Shown: piece after piece, positions 42,748-52,656 of the stretch
Position numbering within the stretch: position 1 is the first letter of the stretch
Layout: each line of letters begins with the position of its first letter
Assembly: GCA_021793235.1 (NCBI GenBank)
Contig: JAJYTD010000007.1
Coordinates: forward strand, 62,001-126,000
DNA: 64,000 nucleotides
Direction: 5' to 3'
DNA from: Actinomycetes bacterium
GTDB taxonomy: Bacteria; Actinomycetota; Actinomycetes; Streptosporangiales; Streptosporangiaceae
Program-made: the position numbers and the translations under genes
The notes under the pieces: model-generated
The model's input: the letters and a program-made list of their open reading frames with translations, nothing else
Told to the model about the DNA's origin: nothing
Databases searched by the model: none

Positions 42748-44331
42748 ATGGCGCGCACGGCACCCGTTCTTGTGACCGCGCTGCTGGTATCGGGCAGCCT
42801 GCTCCTCAGCGGTTGCAGCACCATCGAGGACTGGTGGGGGGACGGCCCGCCGACGGTCGAGGAGGAGTTCCCCTACACCAAGGAAGGGCGCATCTTCCAG
42901 GACACCGGGCAGGACGCGACGATGCGCTTCTCGATCACCGGGCTGGAGCGCACCCCCGACTACACGGTCATGTACTACGAGGTGACCTACCTCGACGAGT
43001 TCACGGGCAGCAACCGCAACCTGAGCATGGCGCACACGCTCATCGACCCGATCACCGGCCGGGTGTTCCGCCAGTACTTCGACAAGAAGGGCCTGAAGTA
43101 CGGCTCGGTCAGCCCCGATGACAACGGGCTGTACCCGGTGCACGACGGCGTCACCAACGAGTACCGCCGCTACTTCCCGCCTATCCCCGAGGACGTGCAG
43201 CAGGTGACGTTCGTCGGCAGCGGGCTGGGGGCCATGACCGGCATCCCCATCCAGGACGTCGACGAGGAGCAGCCGGACCCGCAGGACCCCAACGGCGGGG
43301 ACCACCTCTCCCTCTCCGACCCGCCGCCCGCGGGTGAGAACCTCACCTTCGAGAACCGTCCGCCTGATGACGATGCGGTCGCCGACCAGGGCGAGGTGGA
43401 GAGCTTCGTCGACTCCGGGATCGCCTCGACCACGCGCGATGGCGACACCGAGACGATCTCGCTGCACTCCGACGTGATGTTCGAGTTCGACGAGTCGGAT
43501 CTCACCGAAGAGGCCGAGGCGGTCGTGCGACAGGCGGCGGCGTCGCTGACCAGCAACGTCGATCCGGACAACCCCGAGATCACCGTCATCGGCCACACCG
43601 ACGGCAAGGGCACCGACGAGTACAACGCCGGGCTGTCCATGCGGCGCGCGGAGACCGTCCGGGACCTGCTGCTGGAGGAGATCGACGCCGACGACTACAC
43701 ACTCGTCGTGGAGGGGCGCGGCAGCACCGAGCCGGTGGCCCGGGAGGGCGGCCCCGACGACGAGGCGGCGCGGGCCCGCAACCGGCGGGTGGAGTTCTCC
43801 TACACGGTCGACCGCTCCTCCGGAGTGGAGGAGGAGAGCGACGACGACGGGCTCGACACCGCGGAGCGCAGCGTCGCCTGGCCGGCACCGTTCACCGACG
43901 ACAACGGCAGCGTCGCGGCCACCGTGGACAAGGACGGCGTCCAGTTGGACGTCTACCCGCTGCGCAGGGACGGCGCCTATGTGATCGGAACAGTGACGCT
44001 GACCAACACCACCGACGAGCCGCTCACTCCGGACATGGGCGGCGCGGAGGCGCTGCAGGCGGGCGGACCGGAGAAGTTCAGCAAGGGGACACTGGGCGGA
44101 TTCCAGCTCGTGGATCCGGAGACCGAGACCGTGCGCTATGTCGCGCAGATGAACTTCGGCGACGGCAAGTACGACAGCTTCGCCGAAGAAGTACACGAAC
44201 TACAGCCGGGCAAACCCTACGAGCTCGTCGCCGTGTTCCCCGCCCCGCCCGAGGACGTGGCGGAGCTGACGCTGCGGGCGGGCCCCTTCGGCGAGGTGCC
44301 CGAAATCCCCGTCGGCGAGCCCGGGGAATGA
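42748..44331 (+). CDS. Lipoprotein with central OmpA/peptidoglycan-binding domain (paralog)
   Basis: A 527-aa surface lipoprotein. The signal peptide ends in the lipobox LLLSGC. An N-terminal beta-type domain covers about 35-180, a Pro/Asp/Glu linker follows, then an OmpA domain (about 237-355) with VIGHTDGKGTDEYNAGLSMR and ARARNRRVEFSY. A second beta-type domain spans about 390-520. The arrangement is the same as in the lipoprotein at 12605-14209, but the CLC motifs are absent. It is probably wall-associated. The start is chosen at ATG 42748, with CGGAG 8 bases upstream; ATG 42730 is an alternative. Confidence 0.85.
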   Translation: MARTAPVLVTALLVSGSLLLSGCSTIEDWWGDGPPTVEEEFPYTKEGRIFQDTGQDATMRFSITGLERTPDYTVMYYEVTYLDEFTGSNRNLSMAHTLIDPITGRVFRQYFDKKGLKYGSVSPDDNGLYPVHDGVTNEYRRYFPPIPEDVQQVTFVGSGLGAMTGIPIQDVDEEQPDPQDPNGGDHLSLSDPPPAGENLTFENRPPDDDAVADQGEVESFVDSGIASTTRDGDTETISLHSDVMFEFDESDLTEEAEAVVRQAAASLTSNVDPDNPEITVIGHTDGKGTDEYNAGLSMRRAETVRDLLLEEIDADDYTLVVEGRGSTEPVAREGGPDDEAARARNRRVEFSYTVDRSSGVEEESDDDGLDTAERSVAWPAPFTDDNGSVAATVDKDGVQLDVYPLRRDGAYVIGTVTLTNTTDEPLTPDMGGAEALQAGGPEKFSKGTLGGFQLVDPETETVRYVAQMNFGDGKYDSFAEEVHELQPGKPYELVAVFPAPPEDVAELTLRAGPFGEVPEIPVGEPGE

Positions 44332-44389
44332 CCGGTCGGGCGGCGGGGCGCCGCCTGCGCCCCGCTGTCCGACCAGGCCGCTCATCTGT

Positions 44390-45055
44390 TCACTGCTGGA
44401 CCTGCTGCGCGGCCGCGAGGACCACCTTCTCCAGGTCCTCCTTGGCGGCGTCAGAGGACATGGCGGTGGCCGATACGTGGAACTCCCCGGGCAGCGACAG
44501 GTAGAGGTGTTTACTGGACCCCTCGACGGTGGAGACGTACTTCAGTTCCCCGCCGAGCTCGTCGGCCGCGTCGGTGTGGTAACTGTCGACATCGACGTCG
44601 ACGTCCACCTCCCAGTTCATTTCCTCCTGCTCACCGGGTACTCGCACGACCTCGGCGTTGTCGCTGGGATCGGTGTTCACCGTGAAGACGAGGGCGAAGG
44701 ACTCGCCGCCGGGCTCCTGGGCGGTGCTGTCGTACCAGAAGCAGGACACCTGCTCGGCGTCGGGGACGTCCTCGACCTCTCCGGCTTCCTCGTCGAGCAC
44801 GGCGCCTTCCGGCGCCAGGTCGCCGACGACCTCGGCGGCGCCGATGTCCGCACAGGACTCGGGAAGAGCGAACGCGGCCGCGTCAGCGGAGGGATCCGGC
44901 GACGCCGAAGCCCCCTCGGTAGGCAGCCCGTCGATGTCGAGGTCGTCGGTGTCGAAGGGGAGTTCACTACAGCCGGCGAGTAGCACACCGGCCGCGAAGG
45001 CGGCACCGGCGGCTGCCGCGCCCCGGAGCGCGGGCGAGGAGGAGACGAATCGCAT
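44390..45055 (-). CDS. Small secreted lipoprotein, DUF3558-like
   Basis: A 221-aa lipoprotein. The signal is AAGVLLAGCSELPF with lipobox Cys near residue 29. An acidic, Ala-rich stretch precedes a domain with two Cys (PESCADIGAAEVV and AEQVSCFWYD). The first-Cys-plus-CFW pattern is reminiscent of the DUF3558 lipoproteins of actinobacteria. A run of alternating Val-Asp near WEVDVDVDVDSYH is unusual. The start follows only a weak AAAG. Function unknown. Confidence 0.75.
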   Translation of the reverse strand: MRFVSSSPALRGAAAAGAAFAAGVLLAGCSELPFDTDDLDIDGLPTEGASASPDPSADAAAFALPESCADIGAAEVVGDLAPEGAVLDEEAGEVEDVPDAEQVSCFWYDSTAQEPGGESFALVFTVNTDPSDNAEVVRVPGEQEEMNWEVDVDVDVDSYHTDAADELGGELKYVSTVEGSSKHLYLSLPGEFHVSATAMSSDAAKEDLEKVVLAAAQQVQQ

Positions 45056-45209
45056 GGGGGACTTTCGGGGGTCGAGGACAGGACCGGGCGCCGCGGCGAG
45101 CGAGCATCGGCGCGGGCGGCAACTGACCCTAGCAAGAAGCCCGAATCCTCCGGCTCCGCGCGGGCAAGCCGCCGCCCATCGGCCGATCCGTACCGCTCGC
45201 CCAGCGGCC

Positions 45210-46394
45210 CTACGGCTGGAAGAGCACCTTGGCCGCTCCGTCCTCCTTCTTCTGGAACATGGCGTAGGCCTGCGGCGCCTCATCCAGGGGAAGCCGGTGG
45301 GTGGCGAACTCGTCGACGCCGAGGGGGTCTTCCTCCCCGAGCAGCGGAAGGACGTCATCTACCCACCGCCGGATGTTGGCCTGCCCCATGCGCAGCTGGA
45401 TCTGCTTGTCGAAAAGGGTGAGCATCGGCAGAGGGTCGACGCTTCCGCCGTACACCCCGCTCAGTGAGATCGTCCCGCCCCGGCGCACCAGCTCGATCGC
45501 CGTGTAGAACGCGCTCAGCCGGTCCACCCCGGCCTCGCTCAGGAGCTTGGCCCCCACCGATTCGGGCAGCAGCGTGGTCATCCGCTGCACCAGCCGCACC
45601 GCCCCCGAGCCGTGTGCCTCCATACCTACCGCGTCGATGACGGAGTCGGGGCCGCGGCCCTCGGTCCGGTCGCGGATCTCGTCGATGATGGAGTCTCCGT
45701 CGTCTTTGGTGAGGCGGAAGGTCTCCACACCGAAGCGCCGCACCCGCTCCAGCCGCTCGGGGATGAGGTCCACCCCGAATACCTGTGCACCGCGGTGCGC
45801 GGCGACCCGGCAGGCCATGTCGCCGATGGGGCCCAGGCCGAGAACGGCGACGCTGCCGCCTTCGGGAATGCCGGCGTACTCCACGGCCTGCCAGGCCGTG
45901 GGCAAGACGTCGGACAGGTAGACGAAGCGGTCATCCGGCGGACCGTGGGGAACCTTGATGGGGCCGTACTGCGCCTGCGGGACCCGCAGGTACTCTGCCT
46001 GGCCCCCGGGGACCGCCCCGTAGAGCTGTGTGTAGCCGAAGAGCTGGGCGCCCATCTGCTGGTCGTGGACCTGGGTGGTCTCGCACTGGGTCTGCAGCCC
46101 TTCCTCGCACATGTAGCAGTGCCCGCAGGCGATCTGGAAGGGCACTGTCACACGATCGCCCACGGCCAGGTCAGTGACCTCCGGGCCCACTTCTTCGACG
46201 ATTCCCATGGGCTCGTGGCCGAGGATGTCGCCCTCGTTCATGAAAGGCGTCAAGACCTCGTAGAGGTGGAGGTCGGAGCCGCACAGGCCACTGGAGGTGA
46301 CCCGGATGACGGCGTCCGTCGGCTCCTGGATTTCGGGGTCGGGCACGTTCTCCACCCGCACGTCGCGTGGCCCGTTCCATACCGCCGCTCTCAT
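45210..46394 (-). CDS. Zinc-dependent dehydrogenase, formaldehyde dehydrogenase (dismutating)-like
   Basis: A 394-aa medium-chain dehydrogenase. Catalytic zinc ligands lie in SGLCGSDLHLYE and GHEPMGIVEEVG, structural zinc Cys residues in CGHCYMCEEGLQTQC and the NAD loop in VLGLGPIGDMACRVAA. The about 25-residue insertion after the structural zinc (TTQVHDQQMGAQLFGYTQLY) and length near 390 fit the glutathione-independent formaldehyde dehydrogenase group. ATG 46394 follows GGAAGG. Formaldehyde oxidation would feed formate to the formate dehydrogenase near 57-62 kb; this link is speculative. Confidence 0.9.
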   Translation of the reverse strand: MRAAVWNGPRDVRVENVPDPEIQEPTDAVIRVTSSGLCGSDLHLYEVLTPFMNEGDILGHEPMGIVEEVGPEVTDLAVGDRVTVPFQIACGHCYMCEEGLQTQCETTQVHDQQMGAQLFGYTQLYGAVPGGQAEYLRVPQAQYGPIKVPHGPPDDRFVYLSDVLPTAWQAVEYAGIPEGGSVAVLGLGPIGDMACRVAAHRGAQVFGVDLIPERLERVRRFGVETFRLTKDDGDSIIDEIRDRTEGRGPDSVIDAVGMEAHGSGAVRLVQRMTTLLPESVGAKLLSEAGVDRLSAFYTAIELVRRGGTISLSGVYGGSVDPLPMLTLFDKQIQLRMGQANIRRWVDDVLPLLGEEDPLGVDEFATHRLPLDEAPQAYAMFQKKEDGAAKVLFQP

Positions 46395-46703
46395 CGTCGT
46401 GCCTTCCTGCCGGCGCTCTGGTGTCCCGTGAGCCGCTACCCGGAGCCGCCCGGGCGAACCGGCGGCCACGCTGTTCGCGGGTCGGGGTGTGCGGCGTGGT
46501 CGGGATCGACCGTGCTGGTTTTTCCGTGGAAAGCGGGTGCCGGCGGCGATACGGGCACGGCCGGTGCGGGTGGGCGGTGTGGTGACCGGTGTATCCGGCG
46601 GCAAGCCGGCATCCCTCGCTACGCTCGGAATGCCCCATTGCCGCAACCCCACGCCTCCCTCACCGACCTAGAAGCGTCGGCACAGGGAGGCGCGGACCGT
46701 TCC
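46395..46703. other. Gene-free stretch with dispersed-repeat copy A
   Basis: This 309-base gap between two minus-strand genes holds no gene. It contains the promoter of the zinc dehydrogenase near 46400-46450 and, at 46587-46650, one copy of a repeat also present at 54720-54782. Confidence 0.5.
46587..46650 (+). repeat. Dispersed short repeat, copy A
   Basis: ACCGG-N7-GGCGGCAAGCCG, a 24-base spacer with CGCTacGC, then CCCCATTGCCGCAACC. The same order of blocks with the same 23-24-base spacing is found at 54720-54782. Conserved blocks with variable spacer suggest a REP-like or RNA-structural element rather than coding sequence. Confidence 0.6.
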
Positions 46704-47960
46704 CTACCGCGACGGGTCGAAGGGGCGCAGGGCGGCGGGCTGCTTGCCGGTGGTGATCTGCTCGGCGAGGAGCTTTCCGGTGATCGGGCCGAGGGTAAGG
46801 CCCCACATGCCGTGGCCGCCCGCGACATAGACCCCGGGGGCGCGGGTCGCACCGATCAGCGGCAGGCCGTCGGTGCTGACGGGGCGCGATCCGACCCACT
46901 CGTCGGTGCGTTCCTCCCAGGAGACCCCGCTGAGCAGGGGCTTGGCCGAGCGCACGATCGCGTCGATGCGCTTGCGGTCCAGCGGCGCGTCGGCCTTGCG
47001 GAACTCCATGGTCCCGGCGACGCGCAGCTTGCCCTGGTAGGGGGTGCAGGCGACGCGTTCGGCCGGCAGGTATACGGGGGTGTTCACCGGAGCGTCCGTG
47101 GGCACCGTGAAGGAGTAGCCGCGCCCGGCGCGGACGGGGCGGCGGATGCCGACCTTGCGCCCCAGCTCGTTCAGCCAGGCTCCAGAGGCCAGGACCAGGG
47201 TGTCGGCGCGGACGCTGCGGCCGTCGATCGTCTCCACCAACGCCTGTCCCTGGTCGGGACGCATGCGCACCACGTCGAAGTCCTCTTCGATGGTCGCGCC
47301 GCGCTTGCGGACCGAATCGGCCAGGGACCGCACGAACTCGCCCGGGTCGACGTGGCGCTGCCCCTCCAGGCTGATCACGGTTTCCACGTTGGGGGCGATC
47401 TGGGCGGAGCGCTTGCGCGCGTCGTCGGCTGAGAGTTCGTGGAACTCGACGTGCTGCCCGGAGGAGTTGATCAGGTCGAGTTCGTGGCGCAGGTCGCGGG
47501 ACTGCTCGCGCTTGCGGAACGCGGCCATGATCGGTGCCTCGTGCGTAGGCGACTCGACCCCGTTCTCGGTGAGGATGTCGTAGGCGTCGAGGCAGTCGGT
47601 GTTGACCGGGATGTATCCCCGCATCCCGCGCTGCCATGAGCGCATGTTGCAGTAGGTCGCGAAGCGCGCGAGGAAGCTCCACAGTCCGATGTCAGGGGTG
47701 AATGGGACGTACAACGGCGCGTTGGGGCTGAGGAGAGATCGGATTCCGTACCGGAGGACGCTGGGTTCGGGGAGCGGGATCGACAGTCCCGGCGACAGCC
47801 AGCCGGCGTTGCCCCACGACGCGCCGGCAGCCACCCCATTGCGCTCCACCACGGTTACCTCGACACCGCGCTCCTGCAGGAACCACGCGGTGGACAGGCC
47901 CACCACACCCGCACCGACCACGATCGCACTGGATGGTGCGTTCCCGCGTCCCTTGGCCAT
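46704..47960 (-). CDS. FAD-dependent D-amino-acid dehydrogenase (DadA-like)
   Basis: A 418-aa flavoprotein of the DAO/DadA family. The FAD loop is SSAIVVGAGVVGLSTAWFLQ, followed by VVERNGVAAGASWGNAGWLS, the substrate-side RPVRAGRGYSF and the C-terminal GLPLIGATRAPGVYVAGGHG. It should deaminate D-amino acids or a related amine at the membrane or in the cytoplasm. ATG 47960 follows AAGGAG by 7 bases. It shares strand with the luciferase-like gene and the PucR regulator but is about 250 bases away. Confidence 0.9.
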   Translation of the reverse strand: MAKGRGNAPSSAIVVGAGVVGLSTAWFLQERGVEVTVVERNGVAAGASWGNAGWLSPGLSIPLPEPSVLRYGIRSLLSPNAPLYVPFTPDIGLWSFLARFATYCNMRSWQRGMRGYIPVNTDCLDAYDILTENGVESPTHEAPIMAAFRKREQSRDLRHELDLINSSGQHVEFHELSADDARKRSAQIAPNVETVISLEGQRHVDPGEFVRSLADSVRKRGATIEEDFDVVRMRPDQGQALVETIDGRSVRADTLVLASGAWLNELGRKVGIRRPVRAGRGYSFTVPTDAPVNTPVYLPAERVACTPYQGKLRVAGTMEFRKADAPLDRKRIDAIVRSAKPLLSGVSWEERTDEWVGSRPVSTDGLPLIGATRAPGVYVAGGHGMWGLTLGPITGKLLAEQITTGKQPAALRPFDPSR

Positions 47961-48216
47961 GGCATACTCCTTCCCAACGCTCACCGGAACCGTCACTGTG
48001 ATGATGAGCCGATCGGGGCCTCGGGGAACTGGCCAGCGCGCACAATTTGCACCGCCTGGATTGTCCGCCTCGCACAAGGGAACGTGGCGCCGCCGAATGT
48101 TCCTGTGCGGCGCCGGGCGCGCCGAGTGCTGTCGCGCGGCGACGTCCGGTGCGGGGATCGGCTCCTAGCCGACAGCCCTGCCGTCGCCTGTCAGTCGCCC
48201 GCCAGGAAGTCGCCCG

Positions 48217-49191
48217 TCAGGCGGCCGCGGCCAGCAGCTCCAGCGACCGCATCCAGGCCTTCCGGCCAGGGGCAGCGGAGACGACGATCAGTTCATCGGC
48301 CTGGGCCTGCTCCGCGAAACCGTGGAGGTAGTCCTTGGCTTTGGCCGGGGTCCCGACAGCGGAGTAGGTGACCATCTGCAGAACCTGCCGTCCGGCCGGC
48401 GACCGGAGGATTTCGTCGGCCTCCTCGGGTGTGAACGTCCGTCCCCGGCCGAGCATCTGGGTCACTCTCTTGCGCTTGGCGTCCAGGAAGTGCTCCTGTG
48501 CCTCCTCCTCGGTGTCCGCCACGATGACGTTGACTCCGGCGATGACATAAGGCCGGTCCAGATACGGAGACGGCGTGAACTCGCGCCGGTAGAGGGCCAC
48601 GGCGTCCTCCAGCGCGTTCGGTGCGAAATGGGAGGCGAACGCGTACGGGAGGCCGAGCGCGGCGGCGAGTTTGGCCCCGAACAGCGACGAGCCGAGGATG
48701 TACAGCGGCACGTTGGTGCCCTTCCCCGGCACCGCGTCGACGCCGGGGATCCGGGATTCTCCGGTCAGATACCCCTGCAGTTCCACGACGTCCTGCGGGA
48801 AAGTATCCGCTGACGTCGGGTCGCGGCGCAGGGCCCGCATGGTCTGCTGGTCACTGCCCGGTGCCCGCCCGAGCCCCAGGTCGATACGGCCGGGATGCAG
48901 CGTTTCGAGGGTTCCGAACTGCTCGGCGATGGTCAGTGGAGCGTGGTTGGGCAGCATGATGCCGCCGGCGCCGAGGCGGATCGTCTGCGTGTGCGCGGCG
49001 ACGTGTGCGATGAGCACGCTGGTCGCCGAAGACGCGATGGTGGACATGTTGTGGTGCTCGGCGTACCAGATCCGCCGGTAGCCCCATTTCTCTGCGTTCT
49101 GGGCCATGGCCACACTGGCCTGGAAACTGTCGCCCGCGGTTTCTCCCTCGCCGATATGCGCCAGGTCGAGAATAGAGAGAGGGAGGTCCAT
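48217..49191 (-). CDS. Luciferase-like (LLM class) flavin oxidoreductase
   Basis: A 324-aa TIM-barrel monooxygenase-type protein. It begins [20 protein letters not shown], with [40 protein letters not shown] and [17 protein letters not shown], which define the MsnO8/YhbW-like LLM group using FMN or F420. Start at 49191 is chosen for alignment with the family; a GTG at 49236 is possible. It lies downstream of the PucR regulator in the same direction. Confidence 0.9.
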   Translation of the reverse strand: MDLPLSILDLAHIGEGETAGDSFQASVAMAQNAEKWGYRRIWYAEHHNMSTIASSATSVLIAHVAAHTQTIRLGAGGIMLPNHAPLTIAEQFGTLETLHPGRIDLGLGRAPGSDQQTMRALRRDPTSADTFPQDVVELQGYLTGESRIPGVDAVPGKGTNVPLYILGSSLFGAKLAAALGLPYAFASHFAPNALEDAVALYRREFTPSPYLDRPYVIAGVNVIVADTEEEAQEHFLDAKRKRVTQMLGRGRTFTPEEADEILRSPAGRQVLQMVTYSAVGTPAKAKDYLHGFAEQAQADELIVVSAAPGRKAWMRSLELLAAAA

Positions 49192-49318
49192 GGAGTCAAC
49201 CTTTCGTTCGCGGATGCGAGTGAGCGTCGCGGCCACTGTCCTTCGTACAGTCGCGGAGGCGGCACGGTTATTCCCGCGCGGCCTGGTCAGCGCACGTCAG
49301 CCCCCGGCGGCGTTTTCC

Positions 49319-50860
49319 TCAGCCGTCTCCGTGCCCCTGTGCGGCCAGGGCGACGACCAGTGCCAGGCGCCGGTCGGGGTCGTCCAGCCGCAGGTCGGCG
49401 ATCTCGCTCAACTGCCGGAGCCGGTAGCGGATGGTGTTTCGGTGCACCCCCAGCCGCGCGGCCGCGGCGTTGAGATCTCCGTGCGCCGCCAGCCAGGCGT
49501 GCAGCGTCGCGACGTAGCGCGTCCCGTACTCGTCATCGTGCTTGCGGAGTGCGTGCACCGGGCCCCGAGTGGGGGTGCGGCCCGCTGCGGCGGCCGTGCG
49601 CAAGCGGTGCAGCAGTACCTGGTCCCAGGACTCGTCGTAGGCGATGGCAGGCGTGTCAGAATCGTGCAGGGCGTGCACGGCGAGGCACTCGTCGGCTTCG
49701 CTACGGCTGGCGGGCATCTCGGCGGGGTCGGCCGCACCGCCGATACCGCAGTGGACCACCACATCCGGTAGATCCGCGCTGACCGAGCGCGCCCAGTCGC
49801 GGATCCGCGCGACATCGGTGCCTTCGGGCAGAAGGGTGTAGACGGTGGATCCGGCCAGGGCGCTGCGACCGGGCCGAGTCCACCCGAACCCGAGGGTCGC
49901 TCGCTCAAAGACCAGCAGCGCGGGGGCGTGCTGAGCGCCCGCGTTGTGGGCCTGCATCGCGACCACCCGGAACCGCGCCTGCGGCAGTCCGAGGCGGCTG
50001 AGCAGTCCGGGAGTGTCCGGGCCACCTTCCAGGAGCCGGATCACGCTGTCGGATTCGATCCGGCGTTCGAGGTCGGCCGTCGCGCGCGCCCGCAGCAGGT
50101 GCTGGGCGGCCGAGGCCGCTCCCCTGCGCAGCGCCACCAGTTGGCGTTCGGAGGGGGCGCTCTGCGACTCCACCCAGATCGAACCGATCAGTTCCCGTCC
50201 CGCTCGCGCCGCGACCACGATCCGGCCGTAGAGCCCGAGGTCGGCGGAGGGTGGAACGAACAGCGGCTCATCGGAGACCAGGAGGTGTTTGAACACCCCC
50301 TGCTCGGCGATCGCCGCTCGGATCTCCGCCGGGACCTGGCGGCCCATGATCGTCTCCAGGCGGGCGCGGTCGGCGCCGAGTTGGCGGCTGGAGTAGGCCA
50401 GGACACGCGAGAGGCGGTCTTCGATGGTCACCGGGCCGCCCACCTCCTCGGCCAGAGAGTCGGCAAGCGCGAACAGGTCGGTGGGTCCGCGGCCGGCGTC
50501 GGTCTCCCTGCTGTCGAACACCAGGCCGTAGACGACTGTGGAGAGCTGGCTCCAGGAAACGGAGGGCTCCACGGCGATCAGCGCGATCCCGGCGCCGCGC
50601 GCCGCTTCCAGGGCGGCGGCTTCGACCGGCCGCGCCTCCCGGACCACCACGACCATCGCCGAAGCACGCACGGCCGCCTCAACGGCGTCGGCCGCCGATG
50701 CCGTGCCGACCGCGAGGAAGACCTCCCCGGCACAAGCCTCGGGGGCGGCGGAGTCGTGGACGGCGACGCTGCGCAGCACGGTGGAGCGCGGAATCGGGCA
50801 GCACAGCAGCCGACCGCCGTAGGAGCCGAGGACATTCACCAACCGGTCAAGAGTGAGCAT
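49319..50860 (-). CDS. PucR/CdaR-type transcriptional regulator
   Basis: A 513-aa regulator. The N-terminal PucR-type domain (1-130) starts MLTLDRLVNVLGSYGGRLLC. A GAF-like middle part includes ADSLAEEVGGPVTIEDRLSR. The C-terminal HTH_30 has HAWLAAHGDLNAAAARLGVH, RNTIRYRLRQLSEIADLRLD. Family members activate purine, amino-acid or amine catabolism genes. The adjacent LLM oxidoreductase and DadA-like genes are natural targets. Confidence 0.92.
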   Translation of the reverse strand: MLTLDRLVNVLGSYGGRLLCCPIPRSTVLRSVAVHDSAAPEACAGEVFLAVGTASAADAVEAAVRASAMVVVVREARPVEAAALEAARGAGIALIAVEPSVSWSQLSTVVYGLVFDSRETDAGRGPTDLFALADSLAEEVGGPVTIEDRLSRVLAYSSRQLGADRARLETIMGRQVPAEIRAAIAEQGVFKHLLVSDEPLFVPPSADLGLYGRIVVAARAGRELIGSIWVESQSAPSERQLVALRRGAASAAQHLLRARATADLERRIESDSVIRLLEGGPDTPGLLSRLGLPQARFRVVAMQAHNAGAQHAPALLVFERATLGFGWTRPGRSALAGSTVYTLLPEGTDVARIRDWARSVSADLPDVVVHCGIGGAADPAEMPASRSEADECLAVHALHDSDTPAIAYDESWDQVLLHRLRTAAAAGRTPTRGPVHALRKHDDEYGTRYVATLHAWLAAHGDLNAAAARLGVHRNTIRYRLRQLSEIADLRLDDPDRRLALVVALAAQGHGDG

Positions 50861-51153
50861 GGTCCCTCCCCCTGACCGAGATGCCCTGAACGCTGATGCG
50901 TTCGCCCATGCCGCGCACCTTACTCACCGCCGCCCCTGTTCTGGCCACCGGGACCGGCCGTGTCGCCTGCTCGCAGGGCGCGGCCGGGGAGACGCCAGCC
51001 GACTGCGACCGGGGTCGGAGGGGACTCCTCTGCGGGGCTGAACCAGCGGTCGACGCGCGGGCGATGTGGTGCGGGCACCCTGCTCCCTACCGTTCTGTCC
51101 ATCGCACCGATGTGCGAGACAGCCGGCGAACCATCCAGGAAAAGGAGCAGACC

Positions 51154-52020
51154 ATGTTCGCGATCGCGGGAGGCACCGGCAATGTCGGATCCGCCGCCGC
51201 CACGGAACTGCTGACCAGAGGGGAGAAGGTCAGGGCCGTGGTGCGCAGCGCGACGAAGGGGCAGGGGTGGGAACAGCGGGGGGCCGACGCCGCCGTCGCC
51301 GACCTCGGCGACCGGTCCGGGCTGGCCGAGGCCCTTCGCGGGTGTACCGGGTTCTTCGCCATGCTGCCGTCGGATTTCACCGTGGCCGACTACGACGCCC
51401 ACCACCGCCGGATGGCGGATGAGATCGCCGGTGCCGTCGAGGACAGCGGTGTTCCCCACGTCGCCATGCTGTCGTCGATGGGCGCCGAACTGCCGGAGGG
51501 CACCGGGCCGATACGGGTGCTGCACTACCTGGAGAACCGGCTGCGTGAGACGGGCGCGGTGCTTTCGGCGGTGCGTCCCGGCCACTTTCAGGAGAAGGTC
51601 GTCGACCTCCTCGGTGGCGCCCGGGAGGCCGGGGTCTACGTCAACTTCGGCGATTCGGCCGACGTGCCCGTCCCGATGGTGGCCACACGCGATATCGGGG
51701 CGGTGGTCGCCCAGGCGCTCCTCTCGCCGCCCGCGGCCCACGAGGTCATCGACGTGGAAGGCCCGGCCTACACGGAGCGTCAGGTCGCCGAGAAACTGGG
51801 GACCGCCCTCGGCACACCCCTGCGGGTGGTGGACATCCCGCAGCCGGGTTGGATCGACGCACTCACCCAAGCGGGCCTCACCCGGCACGGCGCCGAAGTG
51901 CTCGCGGAACTCTACGACGCCTCCCAGCGCGGCCTGTTCCAGCCCAAGGGGGACCGCCGGGTGCAGGGGTGGACCGGCATCGACGACACCCTGCGCGCCC
52001 TGGTCCGGACGCACTCCTAA
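51154..52020 (+). CDS. NmrA/NAD(P)-binding atypical SDR
   Basis: A 288-aa protein. The N-terminus MFAIAGGTGNVGSAAATELL is the NADP loop of atypical SDRs (QOR2/NmrA type), followed by GADAAVADLGDRSGLAEALR. No catalytic YxxxK is evident, so it may be a redox sensor or quinone reductase. AAAGGAG precedes the ATG. Bases 50861-51153 before it hold no gene and should carry both this promoter and that of the divergent PucR gene. A DUF1772 gene follows 40 bases later. Confidence 0.9.
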   Translation: MFAIAGGTGNVGSAAATELLTRGEKVRAVVRSATKGQGWEQRGADAAVADLGDRSGLAEALRGCTGFFAMLPSDFTVADYDAHHRRMADEIAGAVEDSGVPHVAMLSSMGAELPEGTGPIRVLHYLENRLRETGAVLSAVRPGHFQEKVVDLLGGAREAGVYVNFGDSADVPVPMVATRDIGAVVAQALLSPPAAHEVIDVEGPAYTERQVAEKLGTALGTPLRVVDIPQPGWIDALTQAGLTRHGAEVLAELYDASQRGLFQPKGDRRVQGWTGIDDTLRALVRTHS

Positions 52021-52060
52021 AGCACGACCGACCGGCGGACACGACAGAACGGAACCGGCC

Positions 52061-52564
52061 ATGATGTCTGCTCTGGCGACCTGCTCCGCCACCGCGGCCC
52101 TGGTACTGACCGGGGCTGTGTCGGGGGTCTTCTTCGCCTTCTCGGTGTCGGTGATGCGGGGACTCGACGCGATGGATCCGGGGCAGGCGATCACCGCGAT
52201 GCAGCGGATCAACCAGAAGATCCTGAACCCGGTGTTCCTCACGGCGTTCATGGGCGCACCGGTCACAGCGGCCGCGGCCGGAGCGCTCCTGCTGGCGCTG
52301 GGCCGGACATCGGCGGCCCTACTGCTGTTCCTGGCGGCGGCCATCTATGTCCTGGGCGCGTTTCTGCCGACCGCCGTTGTCAACGTGCCCATGAACGAGG
52401 CCCTCGACGCGGTGGAGCCGCCGTCCGGCCGGGAGGAGGCCGCACGGGTCTGGTCGGCTTACTCTGCCCGGTGGACCCGGTGGAATACGCTGCGCGCCGG
52501 GTTCTCCTTGCTCAGTCTGCTCCAGGTCGGTCTGGCCCTGCTCCTCTGGGGAGGCCCCACGTGA
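52061..52564 (+). CDS. DUF1772 (anthrone oxygenase-like) membrane protein
   Basis: A 167-aa protein with four hydrophobic segments. LTGAVSGVFFAFSVSVMRGL, QRINQKILNPVFLTAFMGAP and FLPTAVVNVPMNEALD are the DUF1772 signature. It often sits next to NmrA-like genes, as here. The family includes fungal anthrone oxygenases but bacterial members are uncharacterised. ATG at 52061 or 52064; no strong ribosome site. Confidence 0.88.
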   Translation: MMSALATCSATAALVLTGAVSGVFFAFSVSVMRGLDAMDPGQAITAMQRINQKILNPVFLTAFMGAPVTAAAAGALLLALGRTSAALLLFLAAAIYVLGAFLPTAVVNVPMNEALDAVEPPSGREEAARVWSAYSARWTRWNTLRAGFSLLSLLQVGLALLLWGGPT

Positions 52565-52656
52565 CCGCGGCTCGGCGCCGGGCGGCCGCTCGCCTCGCCG
52601 ACGGCACCGAATCCCCTCATATAGTGAGGGATCCGGACGCAGAGGCAAGGGGTGCT

